From PNAI01 sp964575715 (GTDB taxonomy: Bacteria; Pseudomonadota; Alphaproteobacteria; Rhizobiales; Xanthobacteraceae): a stretch of DNA of 43,854 bases. Each line of letters begins with the position of its first letter. Positions within the stretch are counted from its first letter, which is position 1. The notes under the pieces were generated by a model. The model was not told the origin of the DNA. It was given only the letters and a program-made list of their open reading frames with translations, and made no database searches. Position numbers and translations under genes: made by a program. The stretch lies in assembly GCA_964575715.1 (NCBI GenBank), contig CAZNSG010000007.1, forward strand, positions 1-43,854, written 5' to 3'. Positions 31,762 through 40,775 of this stretch are shown one piece after another.

Positions 31762-33372
31762 ATGAACAAGGTTGCGGTGGCCGAATGGTCCAAGCTCAAG
31801 GATCGCGCGCCGGCCTATGCGCTGGTCGCCAATGTCGATCTGGTCATCATCCGCCATGACGAGAAGGCTACAGTGCTCTATGGGCGCTGCCTGCATCGCG
31901 GCGCGCTACTGGCTGACGGCTTTGTGGATGGCGAAAATCTCATCTGCGGCTTGCACAACTGGGATTACCGCATCGACACCGGAATCAGCGAATACAACAA
32001 CGGCGAAGTGCTGCCGAAATTCAAATCCTGGATCGAGGGTGGCAAGGTGCTGGCCGATCAAGACGAAATCTCCGCCTGGGAGAAGGAGCATCCGCAACCC
32101 TACAAGCGTGATAGCTATCAAGGACTTTACGCCGACGTACATGGCGATCCGGTCGAGCCGCATGTCGGGCTGATCCAGCGCTATGCCAGCGAGGGATTGC
32201 GCAAGACTGGACACCACGGCGCGGTCGAAGCGATGGGCGTGCCGCGTCAGCAGCTCCCCTCCTGGGATGATATCCAGATCATTACCGCGCAGCTCGCAAA
32301 GCCGCCGCTGCTCGACGATGAGCCGGTCGGTACGGATGTCGTGATCGGTCCGAATGCGCAAAAACCTTTGCGGCTGAAAATCCCGCTGCTGGTGTCGGAC
32401 ATGAGCTTCGGCTCGCTCTCGGAGCCGGCCAAGATTGCACTCGCCAAAGGCGCCGAAATCGCTGGCACCGGAATATGCTCGGGCGAAGGCGGCATGCTGG
32501 CGGAAGAGCAGGCCTCGAACAGCCGCTATTTCTACGAGCTTGCGTCGGCGCGCTTCGGATTCTCCTGGGACAAGGTGCTGCGCGCGCAGGCATTCCATTT
32601 CAAAGGCGGCCAGGCGGCGAAGACCGGCACCGGCGGCCATCTTCCGGGCAAGAAGGTCACCGGCAAGATCGCGGTTACGCGCGGCCTGCCGGAAGGAAAG
32701 GATGCTGTCTCCCCTGCCCGCTTCCCGGATTGGACGGAGCTTTCGCATTTCCGCGCCTTTGCCGACGAAGTGCGCAGCCGGAGCGGCGGCATTCCGATCG
32801 GTTACAAACTTTCCGCCCAGCACATCGAGCGCGATATCGACGCGGCGCTCGAAATCGGCTGCGACTACATCATCGTCGACGGGCGTGGCGGCGGGACGGG
32901 AGCTGCGCCGGTGATTTTCCGCGACAACATTTCCGTGCCGACGATCCCGGCGCTCGCCCGCGCGCGGCGTCATCTCGACATGAGCGGAAAAAACGTCACG
33001 CTCATCATCACCGGCGGCTTGCGCACGCCTGCCGACTTCGCCAAGGCGCTGGCGCTCGGGGCCGACGCGGTGGCGATTGCGAACTCGGCGATCCAGGCAA
33101 TCGGCTGCATCGGAATGCGCGCCTGCCATACCAATAATTGTCCGGTCGGCATCGCGACGCAGAAACCGCATTTGATGGCGCGACTGGACATCGCCAAATC
33201 GGCCCAGCGTCTGGCGCGGTTTCTGGAAACTTCCGTGGAGTTGATGAAACTGCTTGCGCGCGCATGCGGGCACCGGCGTCTCGATCAGCTTTGCATCGAC
33301 GACCTGGTGACGTGGAAGGAGGAGATGACGCGGCTTGCCGGCATACCCTATGGCGGCCTCGGAAACGTGTGA
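31762..33372 (+). CDS. Rieske-type 2Fe-2S domain fused to a glutamate-synthase FMN domain
   Basis: A 536-residue fusion. Residues about 1-80 are a Rieske domain: Cys43-x-His45 in GRCLHRG and Cys62-x2-His65 in ICGLHNWDYR. Residues about 150-536 are the FMN barrel of glutamate synthase domain 2 (GltB/GltS), with GICSGEGGM, TGTGGHLPG, DGRGGGTGAAP and the 3Fe-4S-type cysteines Cys449-x5-Cys455-x4-Cys460 in GCIGMRACHTNNCPVG. Ordinary glutamate synthases carry an amidotransferase domain instead and no Rieske cluster. It is therefore probably a flavin oxidoreductase drawing electrons through the Rieske site, with an unknown donor and acceptor. The ATG at 31762 follows GGAGCAGG. A rubredoxin-like/MBL gene starts 29 nt downstream. 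Confidence 0.85.
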   Translation: MNKVAVAEWSKLKDRAPAYALVANVDLVIIRHDEKATVLYGRCLHRGALLADGFVDGENLICGLHNWDYRIDTGISEYNNGEVLPKFKSWIEGGKVLADQDEISAWEKEHPQPYKRDSYQGLYADVHGDPVEPHVGLIQRYASEGLRKTGHHGAVEAMGVPRQQLPSWDDIQIITAQLAKPPLLDDEPVGTDVVIGPNAQKPLRLKIPLLVSDMSFGSLSEPAKIALAKGAEIAGTGICSGEGGMLAEEQASNSRYFYELASARFGFSWDKVLRAQAFHFKGGQAAKTGTGGHLPGKKVTGKIAVTRGLPEGKDAVSPARFPDWTELSHFRAFADEVRSRSGGIPIGYKLSAQHIERDIDAALEIGCDYIIVDGRGGGTGAAPVIFRDNISVPTIPALARARRHLDMSGKNVTLIITGGLRTPADFAKALALGADAVAIANSAIQAIGCIGMRACHTNNCPVGIATQKPHLMARLDIAKSAQRLARFLETSVELMKLLARACGHRRLDQLCIDDLVTWKEEMTRLAGIPYGGLGNV

Positions 33373-33401
33373 TAAGAATGTGCGACAATCCGTGACCGAT
33401 C

Positions 33402-34232
33402 ATGCCCGCATTCATCTGCACCGCCTGTGGAATGCAATACGCGCCGAGCGCCGAGCCGCCGGCCGCCTGCCCGGTTTGCGAGGACGAGCGCCAGTACGTG
33501 CCGCCCGCAGGCCAGGACTGGACGACGCAAAAAGAGCTCACAGGCCCGCATTACAATGCCTGGCGTCTGCTCGAGCCGGGGCTGTTCGCGATTGTGAGTC
33601 TGCCGCCATTCGCCATCGGGCAGCGCGCGCTGCTCCTACGCACACCGGCCGGAAATATTTTATGGGATTGCCTTTCGCTCGTTGACAGCGCAACGGTCGA
33701 GCTGGTCAAGGCGCTTGGCGGCATTGCCGGCATCGCAATCTCGCACCCGCATTATTATGCCAGCATGGTGGAATGGAGCCAGGCATTCGGGGGCGCGCCG
33801 ATCCATCTGCACAAGGCCGACCGGCAATGGATCATGCGCGACGATCCGGCGATTGCGCTATGGGAGGGCGACCGCAAGGAACTGCTGCCCGGCCTTACGC
33901 TGATCTGTTGCGGCGGCCACTTTCCGGGCGGCGTTGTCTTGCATTGGGCGGCGGGCGCGGGCGGCCGGGGCGCGCTGCTTTCGGGCGATATCGTTCAGGT
34001 CGTGCAGGATCGAAAGTCGGTGAGCTTTATGCGCAGCTTTCCGAATTTCATTCCGTTGTCGGCGCCGGCGATCGAGCGCATCGTGGCTGCACTTTCGCCT
34101 TATCCCTTCGAGACTATTCATGGCGCATTCCCGGACCGCACGATTGCGCGGGACGGCAAGGGCGTGTTGCAAAAGTCGGCCGAGCGCTATCTTAAGTACA
34201 TTCGCGGCGACGGCTCCGCGGAATTGCTCTGA
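33402..34232 (+). CDS. Rubredoxin-like domain plus MBL-fold protein
   Basis: A 276-residue protein. The N-terminus has four cysteines in the rubredoxin/zinc-ribbon arrangement (Cys6-x2-Cys9 and Cys23-x2-Cys26) that would bind one iron or zinc. The rest resembles a metallo-beta-lactamase fold: PAGNILWDC, ISHPHYYASMVEW and GGHFPGGVVLHW. The usual HxHxDH is degraded to HPHYYA, so a normal di-metal site is unlikely or altered. It follows the Rieske-glutamate synthase fusion by 29 nt and is probably its redox or structural partner. The architecture is clear; the job is not. Confidence 0.78.
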   Translation: MPAFICTACGMQYAPSAEPPAACPVCEDERQYVPPAGQDWTTQKELTGPHYNAWRLLEPGLFAIVSLPPFAIGQRALLLRTPAGNILWDCLSLVDSATVELVKALGGIAGIAISHPHYYASMVEWSQAFGGAPIHLHKADRQWIMRDDPAIALWEGDRKELLPGLTLICCGGHFPGGVVLHWAAGAGGRGALLSGDIVQVVQDRKSVSFMRSFPNFIPLSAPAIERIVAALSPYPFETIHGAFPDRTIARDGKGVLQKSAERYLKYIRGDGSAELL

Positions 34233-34240
34233 TTGCAAAT

Positions 34241-35035
34241 TCAGGTGGAAGCGCGAGGCTTTCCGCGCCGCGCCGCCGCCGTAGTCTGACGGACCTTGGC
34301 CTCGATCTCGCCGGCGAACTGCTTGCGATTGGTGGCTGCCTCATAGGCAATCGGCTCGCCCCAGGTGAGAACGACGTCGATGGCACCCCGCCGCAGGACG
34401 CTCTTGAGGTGCGGCCAGAGGGCAATGTCGCCATACCACGCGAGCGCGCGGCGCTCCTTGCGACCCAAAGGCAGGCCGTCGAGGCCGACATAGGCGAGCG
34501 ACAGCGGCTGGACGGCAACGTGGCCGACTTGGGCCGCGGTCAACGCGGTATGCGCGGCGCCGATCAGTGCGGTGCGGAACGGCAGAACGCGGTTGCCATC
34601 GCTCGATGTGCCTTCACCGAACAATACCACCGAATCGCCATCGACCAGCCGCCGGGCGATCGCGGCATTGACTTCGCGGGTCTTGTGCCGGCGCTGGCGA
34701 TCGACAAACACCGAACGCTGCAGCTTGGCAAGAAGACCGAAGAACGGCCAAGTCGAAACCTCAGTTTTAGCAATGAATACGACCGGAGCGGCAGCCGAGA
34801 TAACAATGATGTCGAGCCAGGATGAGTGATTGGCGACAATCAGCAAAGGCCGCCGCTTGGCGCACGAACCGACGACGTGGACACGGACGCCGATAATGGC
34901 ACACACAGCCCGGTGATACTTGTGCGGAATCCAACGCCGGCTCCGCCAGCCGAAAGCGACCGAGAGCGCCTGTGCCGGCATCAAGAGCACGGTGAACGCA
35001 GCGAAAATCAAAAGCCGAGACCAGGGTCGAAACAT
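34241..35035 (-). CDS. plsC: 1-acyl-sn-glycerol-3-phosphate acyltransferase (PlsC family)
   Basis: A 264-residue membrane-bound acyltransferase of phospholipid synthesis. The catalytic H70-x4-D75 lies in NHSSWLDIIVI and the phosphate-binding EGTSSDG at 141-147; a hydrophobic N-terminal segment anchors it. It transfers an acyl chain to the sn-2 position of lysophosphatidate. It faces the preceding gene tail to tail and is the only lipid gene in the window. Confidence 0.87.
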   Translation of the reverse strand: MFRPWSRLLIFAAFTVLLMPAQALSVAFGWRSRRWIPHKYHRAVCAIIGVRVHVVGSCAKRRPLLIVANHSSWLDIIVISAAAPVVFIAKTEVSTWPFFGLLAKLQRSVFVDRQRRHKTREVNAAIARRLVDGDSVVLFGEGTSSDGNRVLPFRTALIGAAHTALTAAQVGHVAVQPLSLAYVGLDGLPLGRKERRALAWYGDIALWPHLKSVLRRGAIDVVLTWGEPIAYEAATNRKQFAGEIEAKVRQTTAAARRGKPRAST

Positions 35036-35092
35036 GGTGGAACCTAGTCACACCCCTCACTAGCGATCAAGGTCAGAGCGATTGCCGATGGA

Positions 35093-35554
35093 TCAGCGCG
35101 TAAGCTGCTGCAGCTCGACGAACGGTTTCATCGCGACATCCTTGCACACTTCACGGGTTTCGCGGGCCTCTCGGGGGTCGCGACTAGAGTCGATGATCCG
35201 GTCGAGCCGGCCTTGGCGGAAGGTCACGATGCTGTCCTTGCTGCCGGCGTATTGGCCGCCGCTTTTCTTCGCATTGTAGCGCAGGCAGACAATATACCGG
35301 TTCACGCTATCGGCCATTTTGATTATTGGATCTGAGATGTAGGCTTCGCGAACTTGGGTTGGATCGTTCAGATAGGTGCGCATGAACGAAAGTATCTCGG
35401 CTTTATAGTTCTGCGGGTAGACCGTATTTGCCGCTTCATGGCGGTCGGCCGCCTCGCGCATGGCTTCAAAATTGCTGCAAGCGCCGAGCACGACGGCAAT
35501 GGCAAACACAATGCAGCGCATCGATTGTTTTGCAAGTTTATGTAGATTGGTCAT
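35093..35554 (-). CDS. Small predicted lipoprotein
   Basis: A 153-residue protein with a signal sequence ending in the lipobox VVLGACSNF, so lipid attachment on that Cys (about residue 28) and anchoring in the envelope are expected. The ATG at 35554 is favoured because the signal begins there. The mature part is polar, with a conserved-looking ADSVNRYIVCLRYNAK segment; no domain is recognised by me. It stands alone. Confidence 0.72.
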   Translation of the reverse strand: MTNLHKLAKQSMRCIVFAIAVVLGACSNFEAMREAADRHEAANTVYPQNYKAEILSFMRTYLNDPTQVREAYISDPIIKMADSVNRYIVCLRYNAKKSGGQYAGSKDSIVTFRQGRLDRIIDSSRDPREARETREVCKDVAMKPFVELQQLTR

Positions 35555-35680
35555 TTGAGCGTTGCGCCGGTGAGGCAGCCGACTGGCGTAGTCGTCATGC
35601 ATTGAGTTTGATTCGATAGACGCACTGCCATGTTACGCTTGGGTATCGCAATATCAAACCTGAAGTAAAGGAGTTGGCAG

Positions 35681-37606
35681 TTAGATATCTTGTTCGATCC
35701 ATTTGCGCTGGACGTCTTCGCACCAATTGCCGACGTTCCATTCACCCCAGGCGCCAAGCCCACCGAGCTCATGTGGGCCGCAATAGACCGGAACGTGCAC
35801 CAGCGAAAGCCCCTGATGGTCGCGCGCCGTATGCAGCGCCGATTTCAGCTCCGCGCCGCTCCAGCCACCATGCACGGCCTTAACGCCGGCGACCGCATGC
35901 GCAAGCTGCACATAGTCGACCGCAACCCGGTCGCTGGTGCGGAAGCCTTCACCGTACTGCGCAATTTGCAGGCCGGTGATCGCCGCCATGCGCCGGTTGT
36001 CGAAGATGACGATCATGCCGCGCACGCCGTGCTCAACACCGTCAATTAGAATTTGCGGGTTCATCATGAATGAGCCGTCGCCGCAGAAGGCGATGCCATA
36101 GCGCGGACGGTCGGCGAGAGCGGAGGCTAGCAGCGCGCTCGGCGCAAAACCCATGTAGGACGCGCCGGTTTCGGTGAAAGTGTCGCCGAACTTGTCGTCC
36201 TCGACGATTTGGAAGCCGTTGGCCTGCACATCTCCGGCGTCGAAGAATTTCGCAGCGTCGATCTGCTTGGCAAAATCGGCGACGATCTTGATCGCGGCCG
36301 GCTGTGACAGCGCCGGCCGGCGCCATACCTCGTCTTGAATCGGGGCTGCGGAAAAGCGCGCCTGCTTGTAGCGGACCCATTCGGCTTTCTTCTCGCCGCA
36401 GCTCGCAAGCCAGCGCGCCTTGCTCTCACCGCTAGCGTTAAGTGGTTGCGCTGTCTTGTTTTTCTTTGCAATCGCCAGCACGTTAGCGGTCAGCCGGTCG
36501 GACACGGCCGTGATGTCGCCCGGCAGCGCAAGTGTGTTGTTGTAATGGCTGACATCTGCGAAATCGCCATTAATGTTGATTACCGCCTTGGCCGATTTGT
36601 AACCGATGCCCGAGCAATCGGCCTGACAAACGGCGCGCGAGCCGATGACGATGAGGAGCTCCGCGTTCGCCATGGCGAAATTACCGCTGATCGAGCCTTT
36701 GGAGCCGCCGACATGCATGTTGTTGGCGTGGGCATCGGGCACGACACCGATTGAACCGGGCGAGAGCACGATCGCGGCCGTCGCGGCTTCCGCCAAGTTT
36801 TTCACCGCTGCCGCGTGCCCGCGCGTGCCGCCGCCGGCCTTGATCGCGACACGCGCGGTCGACACGATCATTTGCGCCGCGCGTTCGATCTCAACATCGG
36901 TGGCGGGGGCGAGCGGCGGGAATTGCGGCCGCTGCGGCAGCGCGGCGAGGTTGACGGTGAGCGGCGCCGGTTGGGTGTTGAGCGGCAATAGCACGTAGAA
37001 CGGCCCCGCTCGGTAGGGATGATTTACGGTGAGCGCGCCGCGGCGGAGCGCATCGCGCAGGCCCTGCGGCGTATGCAGCACATAGGAGCGGCCCATGATC
37101 GCCGTCATCTGGCCGAACAGGTGCTGCTCCTGTTTCGGCACCTGCTGCATGTTGTAGCCTTCGCCGAAGGTCGTCTCGTCGCCATAGATGTGATAGAGGC
37201 CGACGCCATTCGATGCGCTCGCGAGCGAGCCCGCGAATGCCTGCATGGCGCCAGGACCGATCGATGTCACGACGGCCGGAACCTCGCCGTACTGCCAGCG
37301 CAAAGCAGTGGCGGCGTGGGCCATCGCTACTTCATTGCGGCAATTGAAGGTGCGGGTGACGCCTTCTTCCTCATAGATGCGCAAGACCTCGCCGAGGTCG
37401 GTCGAGCCGTGGCCGAAGATGGCGAGATACTTGCGCACGCCCTGCTTGAGCAGACCAAGCACCAGGCCTTCGGAAAGCGTGGTCTCTATCAGCTTTGGAA
37501 CAGTGCCCGTACCAAGCGCGGCCTCGATGCCGCCCGCCGCACGAATGGCGCGTGCGCGCGCGCGCATTTGCCGGCGGAGATCGGATTCCGGATTTGGCTT
37601 GAGCAT
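35681..37606 (-). CDS. ThDP-dependent hydrolase, IolD / cyclohexane-1,2-dione hydrolase-like
   Basis: A 641-residue enzyme of the acetohydroxyacid-synthase superfamily, close in length to IolD (3D-trihydroxycyclohexane-1,2-dione hydrolase). The ThDP-activating glutamate is Glu92 in NCRNEVAMAHAAT. The diphosphate/Mg motif GDGSFMMNPQILID and the paired Asn in IFDNRRMAAITG lie in the C-terminal third. IolD and cyclohexane-1,2-dione hydrolase cleave a C-C bond of a cyclic dione; that is a reasonable guess here. The ATG at 37606 lies 15 nt after the tctC stop; an in-frame TTG at 37618 is possible, and neither has a clear ribosome site. Bases 37604-37612 resemble the end of a class-D repeat. Confidence 0.82.
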   Translation of the reverse strand: MLKPNPESDLRRQMRARARAIRAAGGIEAALGTGTVPKLIETTLSEGLVLGLLKQGVRKYLAIFGHGSTDLGEVLRIYEEEGVTRTFNCRNEVAMAHAATALRWQYGEVPAVVTSIGPGAMQAFAGSLASASNGVGLYHIYGDETTFGEGYNMQQVPKQEQHLFGQMTAIMGRSYVLHTPQGLRDALRRGALTVNHPYRAGPFYVLLPLNTQPAPLTVNLAALPQRPQFPPLAPATDVEIERAAQMIVSTARVAIKAGGGTRGHAAAVKNLAEAATAAIVLSPGSIGVVPDAHANNMHVGGSKGSISGNFAMANAELLIVIGSRAVCQADCSGIGYKSAKAVININGDFADVSHYNNTLALPGDITAVSDRLTANVLAIAKKNKTAQPLNASGESKARWLASCGEKKAEWVRYKQARFSAAPIQDEVWRRPALSQPAAIKIVADFAKQIDAAKFFDAGDVQANGFQIVEDDKFGDTFTETGASYMGFAPSALLASALADRPRYGIAFCGDGSFMMNPQILIDGVEHGVRGMIVIFDNRRMAAITGLQIAQYGEGFRTSDRVAVDYVQLAHAVAGVKAVHGGWSGAELKSALHTARDHQGLSLVHVPVYCGPHELGGLGAWGEWNVGNWCEDVQRKWIEQDI

Positions 37607-37621
37607 GATCCGAAACAAATT

Positions 37622-38611
37622 TCAGTTTGTCGTTGTGGCTGCCGCCTTGAGGATCGGGGCCCAGCGAACCGTCTCGGCCTTGACGTAGGCATCGAAGTTC
37701 GCGGGCGTTCGTTCCTGTTTGCTCGGCACCGAGCCGCCGAGATCGCCCAGCCGCTTGCGCACACTCGGATCGTCGAGCGCTTTATCAAGCGCATTGGCCA
37801 ATTTTGCCACCACATCAGGCGGCGCACCCTTGGGCGCAAAAATGCCGGCCCAGATGCTCATCTGATAATTGATGCCAGCTTCCTTAGCGGTCGGGACATC
37901 GGGGAGCGAATACAATCGCGAAGCGGCGGAAATCCCATAGCCTTGAATCGAACCCGAGCGGACTTGTTCGGCCACGCTCACCGACTGCTCACAGAAGAAA
38001 TCGACGTGTCCGCCGATCAGATCGTTCATGGCGGGGCCGGTGCCGCGATAGGCGACAAGCACGGGCTTGACGCCGATTTCGGAGGTGAACAGCAGACAGG
38101 CCATGTGCGACGACGAGCCGATCCCGCCATGGGCCTGTTTGACCGTGCCGGCGTTTTGCTTGAGATAGGTCACGAACTCTTTTAAGTCTTTGGCAGGAAA
38201 GCCTTTTCTCGCAACAATGACGGCGGGCGAATGGGCGGTGGGGCCAATCGGCGCAAAGTCGCGCGCGGAATCGTATTTGAGGTTCGGCGTGAGCACGGGT
38301 GCCGCGACGTGCGATCCCATGCTGCCGGCGAGCAAGGTATAGCCATCGGGCGCGGCCGAGGCGACGCGGGCGCTGCCCAACGTGCCGCCGGCGCCGCCGA
38401 CGTTCTCGATCACCATGGTCTGACCAAGGACCCGGCCCATGTTCTCGGTCACGATGCGGGCGACCACGTCGCTCGGACCACCGGCAGGAAATGGCACGAC
38501 TACGGTTATGGATTTATTCGGGTAGTCCTGCGCGTTTGCTATCAACGGAATGAAATTCAGTGTCGCCGCCAGGCCACCGATGATTACCGCAGACCTTGTA
38601 ACCAATGTCAT
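37622..38611 (-). CDS. Tripartite tricarboxylate transporter binding protein (TctC/Bug family)
   Basis: A 329-residue periplasmic binding protein. A signal peptide (about 1-27, ending ANAQ) is followed by DYPNKSITVVVPFPAGGPSDVVAR, the hallmark opening of the TctC family. GAPPDVVAKLANAL and SKQERTPANFDAYV are typical C-terminal segments. No TctA or TctB membrane gene is in the window, so it would use a distant pair, act as a sensor, or be an orphan as is common in these genomes. GGGAG precedes the ATG at 38611. It starts 16 nt after the MBL gene and ends 15 nt before the IolD-like gene: same operon. Confidence 0.9.
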   Translation of the reverse strand: MTLVTRSAVIIGGLAATLNFIPLIANAQDYPNKSITVVVPFPAGGPSDVVARIVTENMGRVLGQTMVIENVGGAGGTLGSARVASAAPDGYTLLAGSMGSHVAAPVLTPNLKYDSARDFAPIGPTAHSPAVIVARKGFPAKDLKEFVTYLKQNAGTVKQAHGGIGSSSHMACLLFTSEIGVKPVLVAYRGTGPAMNDLIGGHVDFFCEQSVSVAEQVRSGSIQGYGISAASRLYSLPDVPTAKEAGINYQMSIWAGIFAPKGAPPDVVAKLANALDKALDDPSVRKRLGDLGGSVPSKQERTPANFDAYVKAETVRWAPILKAAATTTN

Positions 38612-38627
38612 GTCATGCTCCCTTTTA

Positions 38628-39503
38628 TCAGACCGCCAATTTATCACCCACGATACCGTCACGCGTAATGCGTTCAAACAGAATATCGTCATGGGTGACG
38701 AGGATCGTCAGGTTCGGCTCGTTATCGTGAACCTGTTTGAGCCAGCGCAATTGGCCCATGATCGCCGGAACGTCTTCCTTGACCCAGGGTGCGGCCTTGC
38801 CCTTGAGCTGAAGAATATTGTCCAGGATCCAAGCAGAATCGACGCTGTGCAGAATTTCCTTGCCGGATTGGAGCCGGATGAAGACCATCTGCGAATCCTG
38901 ACTGTGGCCCGCCGACTTGATCAACACCACTCCGGGAGCAACCGGGTAATAGCGCGGATAGTCGAGCCGGATGAACGCATCGATTTGTGATTGCGAGAGC
39001 CGCAGGTGGGGGCGATGCGGCGTGTTCATCAAACATGAGGCGGTTTCGGACGTGATCACCGTCTTGCGCGCCAGCTCCAAAAAATTCGGCGCGCATACGA
39101 CGCCAGCGACATGGTCGGCATGAAAATGCGTGAGCACGATCAGCCGCGCCTGGTCGAGTGCGCGCTGCAGTTTTGCAAATGAATCGGGGAAGTAAGGCTC
39201 CGGCTTGTCGGGGCTGAATGAATCGTGTGTCGCTTTGTCCAAACCGGAATCGATCATCATTGTGCAGTCAGGATAGACGATCTGGTAAGCGGTGCGCGGC
39301 ATGACAACGGGCGTTTCGTCTCCGCCTTCGATGACAAATTTACGCGGCCGGATGCTGGCTGCGACCCGCATGCCATTGACGCCGATGGGGAGCGGACCCG
39401 GCAGCACCGCGCTCATCGCGCGAATAGCCGCGAGATCGGCGCCATACGGCCGTTCCGCGCCAGCGCGCGCTGATCCCTTCGCTACTTCGGCAACGTCGCT
39501 CAA
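38628..39503 (-). CDS. MBL-fold metallohydrolase
   Basis: A 291-residue metallo-beta-lactamase fold with the complete di-metal motif LTHFHADHVAGV (His126, His128, Asp130, His131) and further ligands probably in SAGHSQDSQMV and THDDILFE. The overall look is that of lactonase-type MBL proteins (N-acyl homoserine lactonase superfamily). In this cluster it could open a lactone or lactam formed from the oxidised substrate. The TTG start at 39503 is supported by GTGAGGAA about 8 nt before it. No export signal is seen. Confidence 0.83.
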   Translation of the reverse strand: MSDVAEVAKGSARAGAERPYGADLAAIRAMSAVLPGPLPIGVNGMRVAASIRPRKFVIEGGDETPVVMPRTAYQIVYPDCTMMIDSGLDKATHDSFSPDKPEPYFPDSFAKLQRALDQARLIVLTHFHADHVAGVVCAPNFLELARKTVITSETASCLMNTPHRPHLRLSQSQIDAFIRLDYPRYYPVAPGVVLIKSAGHSQDSQMVFIRLQSGKEILHSVDSAWILDNILQLKGKAAPWVKEDVPAIMGQLRWLKQVHDNEPNLTILVTHDDILFERITRDGIVGDKLAV

Positions 39504-39518
39504 GTCTTTTTCCTCACT

Positions 39519-39560
39519 CTAGACCATGATCCGATTCAATTGAATCGCATCATGGTCTAG
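39519..39560. repeat. 42-bp near-perfect palindrome upstream of the MBL gene
   Basis: CTAGACCATGAT (39519-39530) and ATCATGGTCTAG (39549-39560) are perfectly complementary; between them GATTCAATTGAATC is itself a palindrome, with only two unmatched positions on each side. It lies 15 bp before the MBL start codon, so it may serve as a regulatory site as well as a repeat. Confidence 0.85.
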
Positions 39561-39570
39561 CTTCTTGTTT

Positions 39571-39738
39571 GAGCATGATCTTTTCCGACCTTCCTTCGCC
39601 CGCCGACCCTGGCTCCGCCGAAGGCGGCTTCGCCGAGGCGAGAGCGGGCTTCCAGCCTTCGCAGCCGAAGCGTCTGCTTCGGCGGAGTAGGCTCGCGAAG
39701 GCGGGAAACCGGTTTCCACTTTTCGGGATCACGCTCTA
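39571..39738. repeat. Class-D element interrupted by another palindromic element
   Basis: Left part GAGCATGATCTTTTCCGA (39571-39588) and right part GAAACCGGTTTCC ... ending GATCACGCTC correspond to the two halves of a class-D element. They are separated by about 116 bp (39589-39704), rich in CTTCGGCGGA / TCCGCCGAAG-type arms. The dinucleotide GA at both edges of the inserted part could be a target duplication. It lies just beyond the stop of the molybdenum-hydroxylase C-terminal cistron. Confidence 0.85.
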
Positions 39739-39743
39739 TCGAG

Positions 39744-40757
39744 CTATTCGGCCGCCACCTGCCGGCGCGCGGGCTGTTCCTTCCGTTTGATCGCTTCCAG
39801 CACTATTTCCGGCGTTGCCGGCAGCGAAGTGATGCGTACCCCGACTGCATCGTAGATCGCATTCATCACTGCCGGTATGGTTGGAATCATGGCCGGCTCA
39901 CCGATGCCTTTGACTCCGAGCGGACCGATGGGATCGGGATCTTCCAAGATGACCGAAGTTACCTGCGGTACATCGAGCGAAGTCGGCAAGATATATTTGG
40001 CGAAGCCCGACGTGCTGGTCCGGCCTTGCGCAAGCTTATAGTCCTCCATCAGGCCCTGGCCAATCGCCTGCACAATGCCGCCTTCGATTTGGCCTTCGAC
40101 ACCTTGCGGGTTCACTGCGCGGCCCACGTCGTGTACCGCCCATATTCCAAGTACCTGTACCTCGCCGGTCACGGTGTCGACCTCGACTTCGGCCACTTGG
40201 CAGCCGAACACATAGGCCTGCCACGGCCGTCCCGAACCGTCGACCGGATCGAGCCCAGTGGTGTCAGTTCCGAACGAAGCGGAGCCGACCGGCACCACGC
40301 CGCGGCTCTTGGCGATATGAACGGCTTCGCGCATCGTGATGCGATGATTGGTGCCCTTAACCCAAATTTCGCCGGCCGCGGCATGGATCGTGTCAGCCGC
40401 AACATCCCAATGTTCGGCGATGACCTCGACCAGCTTGGCGCGCGCCTGGCGCGCTGCAAGCGCCACCACATTGCCGACCATGTAGGTTTGACGCGAGGCG
40501 CCGGCGTGCGCGGCTTCGGGCGCGCGCGCCGTATCATTGTCGCCGATGGTCACATCTTGCGGGCGGATACCGATTTCGTGCGCGGCGACCTGCGCCAACA
40601 CCGTGAGAATCCCTTCGCCTATTTCGGTAACACCGGTGACGATCTTGGCGGTGCCGCCATCGTCGATCTCAGCCCAGGCGGCTGCCCGGTCAACCGTCGC
40701 GGTGCGGGCGATGCCGTACCAGCAAGCTGCGACGCCGCGCCCGCGTTTGCGTGCCAT
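39744..40757 (-). CDS. Molybdenum hydroxylase large subunit, C-terminal cistron
   Basis: A 337-residue protein that is the second half of a xanthine-dehydrogenase/aldehyde-oxidase type Mo-cofactor subunit. It opens MARKRGRGVAACWYGIARTA, corresponding to the middle of the usual protein, and contains TGVTEIGEG, the VHDVGRAVNP segment, IEGGIVQAIGQG and the active-site Glu287 in GVKGIGEPAM. The start has a strong GAGGAG ribosome site (40764-40769), so it is made as a separate chain. It must combine with the product of the upstream cistron. A class-B repeat lies between them. Confidence 0.87.
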   Translation of the reverse strand: MARKRGRGVAACWYGIARTATVDRAAAWAEIDDGGTAKIVTGVTEIGEGILTVLAQVAAHEIGIRPQDVTIGDNDTARAPEAAHAGASRQTYMVGNVVALAARQARAKLVEVIAEHWDVAADTIHAAAGEIWVKGTNHRITMREAVHIAKSRGVVPVGSASFGTDTTGLDPVDGSGRPWQAYVFGCQVAEVEVDTVTGEVQVLGIWAVHDVGRAVNPQGVEGQIEGGIVQAIGQGLMEDYKLAQGRTSTSGFAKYILPTSLDVPQVTSVILEDPDPIGPLGVKGIGEPAMIPTIPAVMNAIYDAVGVRITSLPATPEIVLEAIKRKEQPARRQVAAE

Positions 40758-40775
40758 GAGCTACTCCTCACCCAT

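Noticed and set aside
31906..33273. 455-codon minus-strand frame opposite the Rieske-glutamate synthase gene
   Set aside because: The sense frame has Rieske and 3Fe-4S cysteines in correct spacing; the antisense has no motif.
37019..38185. 388-codon plus-strand frame opposite the IolD-like and TctC genes
   Set aside because: The minus-strand genes have clear family motifs. This frame spans two of them plus the gap and has no recognisable domain.
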